Source: an uncultured Alphaproteobacteria bacterium
GTDB lineage: Bacteria > Pseudomonadota > Alphaproteobacteria > UBA3830
Assembly: GCA_905233775.1 (NCBI GenBank)
Contig: CAJOEB010000102.1
Span: 1-7,191 of the forward strand
DNA length: 7,191 bases
Direction: 5' to 3'
A program made the position numbers and the translations under genes. This document shows, piece after piece, positions 1 to 4,970 of this stretch; position 1 is the stretch's first letter, and the number at the start of each line of letters is the position of its first letter. Under the pieces are notes generated by a model. That model saw nothing but the letters and a program-made list of their open reading frames with translations. It had not been told where the DNA came from and ran no database searches.

Positions 1-498
1 TGCTTTTAATCGCTCGCAAAGTGTCAATATTGTAGCTTTATCTTTTTTTGCTGCTTTAAAAGCTTCTCGTTCCATAGAATATCCATCATGCAATGAACTA
101 ACTGATAATCTGGCTTTATAAAACCAACTTGATGTATCTTGAAGTTTTTTATTCAAATCTTGATCTAAAATTTTATCTGAATTTTTATCTAAAATAATAG
201 ATGAATTACCAACATTACGTATAAAATGATCTCCATCAAAATCAGACATATCACTGTCAATTGCTGCTAATAGAGAAACAAGATCTACAAAAAATACAAT
301 CTCCTTTTCAGATGAATTTTTTATTTTATCACTCATATTTCCACGAAATTCTGATAATGCCAGTGGATCTGAATTATTTTCTCTAAAATAATTAATAGAT
401 TCAACAAAATATGGATCAACAATATTTCGATCTTCGCAAAAAATATCAATTTTATAAACTAGCAATATAGAAAATATAAGTTTCAAAAATTTTGTCAT
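1..498 (-). CDS. Partial gene for a probably exported protein of unknown family (3' end outside window)
   Basis: Translating the minus strand from the ATG at 498 gives 166 uninterrupted codons to the window edge, with no stop, so the C-terminus is missing. The start is well supported by AGGAGGG at 503-509, 4 nt upstream, and a TATAAT box just before that. The N-terminus (MTKFLKLIFSILLVYKIDIF) has basic residues followed by a short hydrophobic run at about residues 4-15, which suggests a Sec signal peptide, though Lys16 and Asp18 make it imperfect. The mature part is hydrophilic, rich in Asp, Ser, Asn and Lys, with one more hydrophobic segment at about 87-99 (IVFFVDLVSLLAA). I do not recognise a family. 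It lies 43 nt downstream of the metalloprotease-like gene on the same strand. It may share that transcript as well as use its own promoter. The gene is confident; its function is unknown. Confidence 0.8.
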   Translation of the reverse strand, partial: MTKFLKLIFSILLVYKIDIFCEDRNIVDPYFVESINYFRENNSDPLALSEFRGNMSDKIKNSSEKEIVFFVDLVSLLAAIDSDMSDFDGDHFIRNVGNSSIILDKNSDKILDQDLNKKLQDTSSWFYKARLSVSSLHDGYSMEREAFKAAKKDKATILTLCERLKA

Positions 499-502
499 TT
501 AA

Positions 503-509
503 CCCTCCT
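503..509 (-). promoter_or_regulatory. Strong Shine-Dalgarno (AGGAGGG) that fixes the start at 498
   Basis: On the minus strand AGGAGGG ends 4 nt before the ATG at 498-496. It is one of only two near-consensus Shine-Dalgarno sequences in the window; the other also precedes a gene with a signal peptide (start 4894). Confidence 0.8.
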
Positions 510-524
510 AATTTACTGTTTATA

Positions 525-553
525 ATTATAATTTAATAAACCTATTGCTGCAA
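525..553 (-). promoter_or_regulatory. Candidate promoter for the exported protein gene at 498
   Basis: A perfect TATAAT lies at 530-525 on the minus strand. A weak -35 (TTGCAG, 553-548) sits 17 nt upstream inside the last codons of the preceding gene. Transcription would begin near 518 and leave a leader of about 20 nt that contains the Shine-Dalgarno. The region is AT-rich, so chance -10 matches are common. The correct spacing and short leader make this plausible, not certain. Confidence 0.4.
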
Positions 554-1831
554 CGCAGTTCTCAAAATTTTTTTTACATTTTCTAGAGATAAAAAAGCTT
601 GGCTATCTCCTAATAATGGACTATTAAATTCATACGGATACCGTATATACCCATCTTTTTTTTCCTTCTGAATTTTCGCACAACTATAACTAATATCATT
701 TATTTTATCTTTTATTTTTTTTCTGCTTTCATTTATTGTAAATCCCGTTAACTGCAACTCTTCTTCTGCACATTTCATCATTGTTTTTTGCTTTTTCTTT
801 GAAGAAATAATTATCCCATCGGATGATGCTACAATATTTACTGAATAATTACCTCCTGCTGCTGAAGCCAAAGAACAGTTTACCGCCTCCACCGTTCTTT
901 TATTCTCATCTCCCCATTTCCAAGAATATGTTTCTCTTTTTTGTAAAAAATGTCTGCAATGATTTAATTCATGAAATAAAACAATATCGCTACAATAATC
1001 ATATATTTTTGTGAGTTTCTTATCACTATTTATTTTTATTTGTTTCGAAGCAATTTTATCATTCGAATTAATTTCACTATATAAAATTTTAAATCCTATT
1101 CTATTCGCTGTTTTCTCTCCTTCAAGATCTATAATGACCACATTATATTTTAAATCATTACTAACAAAATTTATAGGAATAAATTGAGATCCACTTGAAG
1201 ATAATTGTGCGATTTTTTCAATATTTTCTTTGGAACCTAATATTTTCTGCAGTTCTTCAGGAAAGTAATCAATGATATTTTCAGGAAGTTTTTCCCCTAT
1301 TTCTACGTTTGCCGTTAGATGAATTATATTAGAAGGTAGTATTATAATAGGAGTGTTGGATGTATCATTTGCTGATAAATTGATATAATCTTGTAATTCT
1401 TTTAACATCAGTTTTCCTATATCATTATTTTCTATTTCTTTAAAAGCTTTAGTTATTTCAAATATAAATGAAACTTTTGAATTTGCCTTTTGTAATACTG
1501 AAGATCCTTCATCTATCTTCTTACAACATTCATATACCAATATTTTTCCATCAGCGAGAGACTTTTTTTTGAAAATATTATTAAATATATAAAACTGGCT
1601 ATCTTCTTCTCTAACATCTTCAACTTTTTGAATTTTATTTTTTGTCACTTTTTTTCTGGCTGCTTCAACATCACGAATTTGTTTTGCTTTTTGTTCTACT
1701 TTTCTCCTAGTATTTTCATCTATTTTTTTATCTTTGGCAATTTTTTCCAATTCAACTATATTGAAGGAGAAAACAGCTATAGATGGATACACATTAAATG
1801 AAGGTTTTATAGTATTCTTTTTATTAGGCAT
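542..1831 (-). CDS. HExxH zinc metalloprotease-like protein, possibly an NleD/M91-type effector
   Basis: This is a 429-aa protein. The ATG at 1831 is the only reasonable start: an in-frame TAG lies two codons upstream (1837-1835) and the next Met is residue 142. No signal peptide or membrane segment is seen. The N-terminal ~75 residues are highly charged and helical-looking. The central part has hydrophobic beta-like segments (PIIILPSNII 161-170; VVIIDLEGE 231-239). The key motif is IVLFHELNHCRHF, with HELNH at 287-291 (DNA 973-959), a textbook HExxH zinc site. Downstream, EEELQLTGFTINES (356-369) and GYIRYPYEF (394-402) resemble the conserved tail of the M91 family (NleD, HopH1, XopG), whose members are injected effectors. 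Glu315 or one of Glu356-358 could be the third zinc ligand. The spacing from HELNH to the EE(x)TG segment (about 65 residues) is longer than I expect for NleD. The protease fold is likely; M91 membership and an effector role are inferred. The Shine-Dalgarno is weak (TAGG directly before the start). Confidence 0.8.
   Translation of the reverse strand: MPNKKNTIKPSFNVYPSIAVFSFNIVELEKIAKDKKIDENTRRKVEQKAKQIRDVEAARKKVTKNKIQKVEDVREEDSQFYIFNNIFKKKSLADGKILVYECCKKIDEGSSVLQKANSKVSFIFEITKAFKEIENNDIGKLMLKELQDYINLSANDTSNTPIIILPSNIIHLTANVEIGEKLPENIIDYFPEELQKILGSKENIEKIAQLSSSGSQFIPINFVSNDLKYNVVIIDLEGEKTANRIGFKILYSEINSNDKIASKQIKINSDKKLTKIYDYCSDIVLFHELNHCRHFLQKRETYSWKWGDENKRTVEAVNCSLASAAGGNYSVNIVASSDGIIISSKKKQKTMMKCAEEELQLTGFTINESRKKIKDKINDISYSCAKIQKEKKDGYIRYPYEFNSPLLGDSQAFLSLENVKKILRTALQQ
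959..973 (-). other. HELNH zinc-binding/catalytic motif
   Basis: Codons 287-291 encode His-Glu-Leu-Asn-His within the hydrophobic context IVLF-HELNH-CRHF. In zincin proteases the two His residues bind zinc and the Glu activates water. The context LFHELxHxxH matches that seen in M91 effectors. Confidence 0.7.
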
Positions 1832-1906
1832 AACCTAATGAAGATGCGCAAGAAAAATCTATATTTATTAATACGTTATCATAAATAATCTAAAAAACAT
1901 ATATCC

Positions 1907-1930
1907 TCTTCTTTGTCTTTTTAAAGAAGA
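1907..1930 (-). repeat. Inverted repeat downstream of the RRM gene; weak terminator or leader hairpin
   Basis: TCTTCTTT (minus strand, 1930-1923) and AAAGAAGA (1914-1907) form a perfect 8-bp stem with an 8-nt loop. A T6 run follows only 9 nt later (1897-1892), so this is not a standard intrinsic terminator, and the stem has only two G-C pairs. It lies in the 186-nt gap between the RRM gene and the metalloprotease-like gene, where it could weaken read-through or shape the leader of the latter. Nothing else in that gap is convincing. Confidence 0.25.
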
Positions 1931-2017
1931 TACTATATTTTTCTTAATTTTTAGTTAAAATTGCTAATTATTTATAAGAATAAACATATAAGCTAATTAC
2001 TGGCAAAATTAACATAA

Positions 2018-2377
2018 TTATTCTTCGTATTTATTATCGTTTCTGTGATGTCCTCTGGCACTGCCAAAATGCCTTTTTCCTCCACCAGAACCAGATTTAC
2101 GTCGCGGAAAACTACCTTCCGGAAACGGACCATTGGATCTTGCTTCAGAAACAAATATTGTTCTGCCCTCTAGCGGTGTTTTATTCAGCTTTTCTATTGC
2201 TTCAGCTGCATCTTGTTCGGACGCCATTTCGACAAATCCAAAACCCTTGCTTCTGCCGCTTACTTTATCTTTGACGACTATTGCAGATTGAACAGTTCCA
2301 AACTGCTCAAATGCTCCTTTTAAGGCATCATCAGTAACAGCGTATGCCAAATTTCCGATATGTATTTTGTTTGTCAT
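2018..2377 (-). CDS. Single-RRM RNA-binding protein with Gly/basic tail
   Basis: This 119-aa protein consists of one RNA recognition motif at about residues 4-79 and a short low-complexity tail. RNP2 is IHIGNL (5-10) and RNP1 is KGFGFVEM (44-51); the aromatic residues at 46 and 48 that stack on RNA bases are present. The tail (about 90-119) is rich in Gly, Ser, Arg and His, ends acidic (KYEE), and resembles cyanobacterial Rbp and plant glycine-rich RNA-binding proteins. Bacterial relatives of this size bind single-stranded RNA, act in the cytoplasm and in several cases respond to cold; the precise targets here cannot be read from sequence. The start is fixed by an in-frame TGA two codons upstream and by GGTGA at 2385-2381, which can pair with the 16S 3' end. 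The gene is monocistronic in appearance, with 178 nt upstream and 186 nt downstream free of other genes. Confidence 0.95.
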   Translation of the reverse strand: MTNKIHIGNLAYAVTDDALKGAFEQFGTVQSAIVVKDKVSGRSKGFGFVEMASEQDAAEAIEKLNKTPLEGRTIFVSEARSNGPFPEGSFPRRKSGSGGGKRHFGSARGHHRNDNKYEE

Positions 2378-2395
2378 GTTTCACCAAATATAAGA

Positions 2396-2437
2396 AGGGA
2401 GCCTAAAAATAACACACATACGCCCACTATGCTCCCT
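2396..2437 (-). promoter_or_regulatory. Stem-loop in the RRM gene leader
   Basis: AGGGAGC (2437-2431) and GCTCCCT (2402-2396) form a perfect 7-bp stem with five G-C pairs around a 28-nt loop, an unusually GC-rich patch in an AT-rich gap. No T-run follows, so it is not a terminator. It ends 18 nt before the RRM start codon, close enough to influence ribosome loading. A possible 12-codon upstream ORF starts inside the loop (2419) and ends at 2381, within the RRM gene's Shine-Dalgarno. A regulatory role is inferred. Confidence 0.4.
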
Positions 2438-2482
2438 AAGCAATGGACTATACATAGGTCATATTTATCATAAAAACATCAT

Positions 2483-2488
2483 ATTATA
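2483..2488 (-). promoter_or_regulatory. Possible -10 box for the RRM gene
   Basis: A perfect TATAAT lies at 2488-2483 on the minus strand, which would give a leader of roughly 100 nt containing the stem-loop at 2396-2437. No good -35 lies at 16-18 nt spacing. Alternatives such as TATGAT (2472-2467) exist in the same AT-rich tract, so the exact promoter is uncertain. Confidence 0.25.
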
Positions 2489-2492
2489 AAAT

Positions 2493-2510
2493 AAAAAATA
2501 TATATTTTTT
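2493..2510. repeat. 18-bp all-AT perfect palindrome
   Basis: Six A, TATATA, six T: a perfect palindrome between the 448-aa gene and the RRM gene. On the minus strand it ends in T6 followed by a further T-rich stretch, so it could act as a weak bidirectional terminator for the upstream unit. With no G-C pairs the stem would be unstable, and an A/T-only palindrome can arise by chance here. Confidence 0.25.
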
Positions 2511-2532
2511 GATAATTCAAATTTCAGTAATT

Positions 2533-2570
2533 TTATTGTTCACTTTTCGCAACACTTATTGTTCGCTTTC
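2533..2570 (-). repeat. Imperfect direct repeat across the stop of the 448-aa gene
   Basis: GAAAGCGAACAATAA (2570-2556, containing the stop codon) recurs as AAAAGTGAACAATAA (2547-2533), 13 of 15 identical with a period of 23 nt. It looks like a small local duplication of the gene's last codons. No function is evident. Confidence 0.5.
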
Positions 2571-3902
2571 ATATTGAAACACAGGATAAGTTGTTGCAAA
2601 AATATTCCATCCTTCAGAAAAATCTAAACGCATACGAAAATATATTTCCGATATACTACTGTTATCGACTACTTCTGGATCTACTGAGTCTCTTGTAATA
2701 TACCATCCTTGTTTGAACTTATATGTTCCATTAATATCGTGAAAACGTTCATTAAATGGTACTTTTCTCATGATCTCTATTTGCGGTTTGCCTTCATCAC
2801 CATTAAAACTTCTCCATGAAGATACACCTTCTGTGCCGGCAAATATTCTCATAAATCCACGTGCGACTTTTTTTGCGTTTTCTTCGGAAAATGATCTTGC
2901 TGCCGAACTCTCATATTCAAGAGCTGTATGAACATCTGAAGCACCCTGTAACGGAAGATCTCGATTTCCTAAATCTTCTTCTTTAAAAGGTAATTTCTGT
3001 TTCATAATATCTATTGACCAAAAATGCTTTGCTATATGCTTAAAAAATTCAGCTTGAACTTGTGTATGAACAGATGTTTTTGGACTGTCAATTAACAATT
3101 TCTGTACGATGGTTTCCGCCGGAGAATTTGACGCAACCGAAGAATTTGTTGAAACTGATAAAAATAACAATACTTTCTCAATAGGTAATAGAGCGTTAGA
3201 TGCCCATTGCGTATAATTTTCAGAATCCGAATTTAAGTTTGTTCTGATCTGTTCCCATATTGCCCCAAATTGTGCAGTAAGGGTACTTGTAATCGCCGTT
3301 CCTGTTGGAATACGTCCCACTATTTGATCTTGGGAGCTTATGTCTTCCACATCATTAAGCGATGCAGAAAAATATGCCCTATAAAGACCGCCAAGCTGAA
3401 TATACGCTGCCGCGCGCTTCAATATTGCATCAGTGGAATTTTGAGCAACTGCAGAGATGATTTGTTGCGATTTATTTTTTGCCTTTAGTTCTTCTTGTCT
3501 GTGCTTTAATTCGATGTTTCTTTGTCGCTGTTGACTATTTAGAGCTTCTAGTTGCTCATTAATTTTTGTAAGAGCAGCAGTAATCTTTATAAGATCTTCT
3601 TCAGCCTGTTTTATAATATTAGCAATTTCTTCTTGTGCTTCATGACTACCATATAAATGCTTATATTTCTCTTTTTTTTCTAGAATACTTTGTATATTAG
3701 ATTGTCTATTTTTTGATGTTTCAATGTTTCTGGATAATTCTTTTATACGTGCTTCTATTTCTCTTTGCTTTTTATTACTTTTAAATATATATTCTTCGCA
3801 TTCTTTAAGTTCAGCTTCTTGTAAAACCGAAATGAATCGTTTTGTTTCAAAACTTTTTACAATAAAATCATGAAAAAGCAAACCAAAGTCAAAAATTGTC
3901 AT
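2556..3902 (-). CDS. Coiled-coil protein with unrecognised C-terminal domain (second gene of the exported coiled-coil locus)
   Basis: This is a 448-aa protein with no family I recognise. Residues 1-24 are mixed hydrophobic (MTIFDFGLLFHDFIVKSF) and do not form a signal peptide. Residues about 25-147 are a long, charged, heptad-like coiled coil rich in Glu, Lys, Gln and Ile. Residues 150-448 appear globular, with a hydrophobic helix-like stretch at 240-250 and an aromatic, beta-rich end (EIYFRMRLDFSEGWNIFATTYPVF). The gene starts 8 nt after the stop of the upstream exported coiled-coil gene and lacks a good Shine-Dalgarno, so its translation probably depends on the upstream gene, either by re-initiation or by -1 frameshifting at the T7 tract 27 nt upstream. 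Its frame is open upstream to a TGA at 3938-3936. Its middle is more GC-rich (about 50% in the line at 3361) than the upstream gene (about 28% at 4321). The coding call is secure; function is unknown. Confidence 0.85.
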   Translation of the reverse strand: MTIFDFGLLFHDFIVKSFETKRFISVLQEAELKECEEYIFKSNKKQREIEARIKELSRNIETSKNRQSNIQSILEKKEKYKHLYGSHEAQEEIANIIKQAEEDLIKITAALTKINEQLEALNSQQRQRNIELKHRQEELKAKNKSQQIISAVAQNSTDAILKRAAAYIQLGGLYRAYFSASLNDVEDISSQDQIVGRIPTGTAITSTLTAQFGAIWEQIRTNLNSDSENYTQWASNALLPIEKVLLFLSVSTNSSVASNSPAETIVQKLLIDSPKTSVHTQVQAEFFKHIAKHFWSIDIMKQKLPFKEEDLGNRDLPLQGASDVHTALEYESSAARSFSEENAKKVARGFMRIFAGTEGVSSWRSFNGDEGKPQIEIMRKVPFNERFHDINGTYKFKQGWYITRDSVDPEVVDNSSISEIYFRMRLDFSEGWNIFATTYPVFQYESEQ

Positions 3903-3910
3903 ACTTTCGC

Positions 3911-4894
3911 TTATCTGGCATTTTTGATAAAAAAATCAGCGAATTTTAACAATAATTCTGCCAATGGATCAATTGATGCCATTTTGTAACCAGATATTTG
4001 TTTTGTATCTATTATTTTTCCAAAAAATCTATCATCTAAATTGTTTGGCATAGGAGAATCAATATCTAATGATTCTCTTCCTCCCGTTGAAAAGCTGATT
4101 ACATCCCTGATAAGAGTTACCATACATAATAGTAATCCTAACTTTTTAGCATCTTGTGTACAACATTGAAATTTATTCATTAAACTTGTTGGCGTTTTTC
4201 CTCCTTTAAGCCTTCCCTCTTCCTGTATTCTATTCAAATTATTATCACCGACTCTACTCATAGTATCTAAGAATGATCCATGATTTCTAAGAAATTCTTT
4301 ATGTTCATTTGTTGATTTAACAAGTCTACTCTTACATATTTCTATATTTGCTTCTGTTTCTTCCTTTGCTTTTTTTTGTAATTCTAACTCTTTATTGAAC
4401 TTATCTATATTTTCTTCTAATTGCATTTTTTCTTGTATTAATGCTTCTTCATCCTCTTTAGAAAATTCCAATTCTTTTTGTATATTTTGATTTTTCTGGA
4501 TAGTACTTTCTGTTTCTCTTCTTTGTTTTTCCATTAATTGTTTTTGTTTTTGAGTTTCATCTATCTGCTGTTGCAATATTTCTATGTCGTGATTTAATTT
4601 ATCTGTAGTAGGTTGAATAGAAGCAAATCCAATTAAGTCAGAAATTCTTATATATAAATTATTCTTTTTCTTTCTTTCCTTAACCAAAATATCTTGTGAA
4701 CTTTGTACTATCAGCGTTTGAAAAGAGCTAGTAATCTCAACTTGAAATATCTGTTCTGGTGTCATAAGTTGCATTTTTGATAAATCCGAATCTTTTGAAA
4801 GAACAGTCCATGAGCCTATAGCTGGACTTGCTCCTTCAGCAAAATAAATCCAGGAAAGTACAAATGTTGATAATAGAATAGACTTGGTGTGCAT
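3911..4894 (-). CDS. Exported coiled-coil protein of unknown function (first gene of the locus)
   Basis: This 327-aa protein starts at the ATG at 4894, chosen because GGAGGG lies 4 nt upstream; a TTG at 4906 in the same frame overlaps that Shine-Dalgarno and is not a likely start. From 4894 the N-terminus is a good Sec signal peptide: basic MHTK, hydrophobic core SILLSTFVLSWIYFA, cleavage probably after AEG (21) or SPA (25). Residues 26-95 are a mixed domain. Residues about 96-203 form a long Gln/Glu/Lys-rich coiled coil. Residues 240-268 contain a Cys-rich, hydrophobic segment (CC at 244-245; GLLLCMVTLI), and the end (LLLKFADFFIKNAR) is amphipathic. The product is expected in the periplasm or beyond. 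It has its own promoter just after pepP and leads a two-gene unit with the 448-aa protein. No database family comes to mind. In a host-associated bacterium such proteins are candidates for envelope structure or host contact, but that is inference. Confidence 0.85.
   Translation of the reverse strand: MHTKSILLSTFVLSWIYFAEGASPAIGSWTVLSKDSDLSKMQLMTPEQIFQVEITSSFQTLIVQSSQDILVKERKKKNNLYIRISDLIGFASIQPTTDKLNHDIEILQQQIDETQKQKQLMEKQRRETESTIQKNQNIQKELEFSKEDEEALIQEKMQLEENIDKFNKELELQKKAKEETEANIEICKSRLVKSTNEHKEFLRNHGSFLDTMSRVGDNNLNRIQEEGRLKGGKTPTSLMNKFQCCTQDAKKLGLLLCMVTLIRDVISFSTGGRESLDIDSPMPNNLDDRFFGKIIDTKQISGYKMASIDPLAELLLKFADFFIKNAR
3929..3935 (-). other. T7 tract: candidate -1 frameshift site or homopolymer error
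   Basis: In the upstream gene's frame the codons read GAT TTT TTT ATC (Asp320-Phe-Phe-Ile), which makes a T_TTT_TTT heptamer in the X_XXY_YYZ arrangement of -1 programmed frameshift sites. A -1 slip continues as TAT CAA AAA TGC and on through nine codons into the ATG at 3902 without a stop, giving a fused product of about 779 aa. An undercounted T (T8) would have the same effect. No downstream stimulatory stem or upstream internal Shine-Dalgarno is obvious. Confidence 0.35.
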
Positions 4895-4898
4895 TATT

Positions 4899-4904
4899 CC
4901 CTCC
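4899..4904 (-). promoter_or_regulatory. Strong Shine-Dalgarno (GGAGGG) that fixes the start at 4894
   Basis: GGAGGG on the minus strand is followed by AATA and then the ATG at 4894-4892. It rules out the in-frame TTG at 4906, which would place this sequence inside the coding region. Confidence 0.8.
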
Positions 4905-4934
4905 AATTTGAATTAACCACATACTCAATAATAA

Positions 4935-4963
4935 AATATAAAGTCACTATCATAAATAGTCAA
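4935..4963 (-). promoter_or_regulatory. Sigma-70-type promoter for the exported coiled-coil locus
   Basis: TTGACT (4963-4958, 5 of 6 to consensus) and TATATT (4940-4935, 5 of 6) are separated by exactly 17 nt. This is the best promoter match in the window. Transcription would start near 4928, leaving a leader of about 34 nt with the Shine-Dalgarno. The -35 lies 7 nt after the pepP stop codon, and no terminator separates them, so read-through from pepP is also possible. The spacer holds the inverted repeat ACTAT-N5-ATAGT, which could be a repressor site. Confidence 0.6.
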
Positions 4964-4970
4964 TATATTT

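Noticed and set aside
433..438. Cys21 of the exported protein at 498 as a lipoprotein attachment site
   Set aside because: The residues before it (IDIF) do not fit a lipobox, which needs small residues just before the Cys.
1963..1999. Direct repeat GCTAATTA (1963-1970 and 1992-1999) as an attachment site
   Set aside because: Eight bases in an AT-rich gap, with no integrase or tRNA gene nearby.
2396..2437. Stem-loop as an intrinsic terminator or a tRNA-like element
   Set aside because: No T-run follows on either strand, the loop is 28 nt, and no clover-leaf arms or TTC-type loop are present.
3902..4000. Duplication origin for the similar ends LLLKFADFFIK (first gene) and GLLFHDFIVKS (second gene)
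   Set aside because: The resemblance is limited to about ten hydrophobic residues and the surrounding sequence does not align, so chance is the simpler explanation.
3911..4906. Longer form of the exported coiled-coil protein starting at TTG 4906
   Set aside because: The TTG start would overlap the GGAGGG Shine-Dalgarno that serves the ATG at 4894, and it would add MEGI in front of a normal signal peptide.
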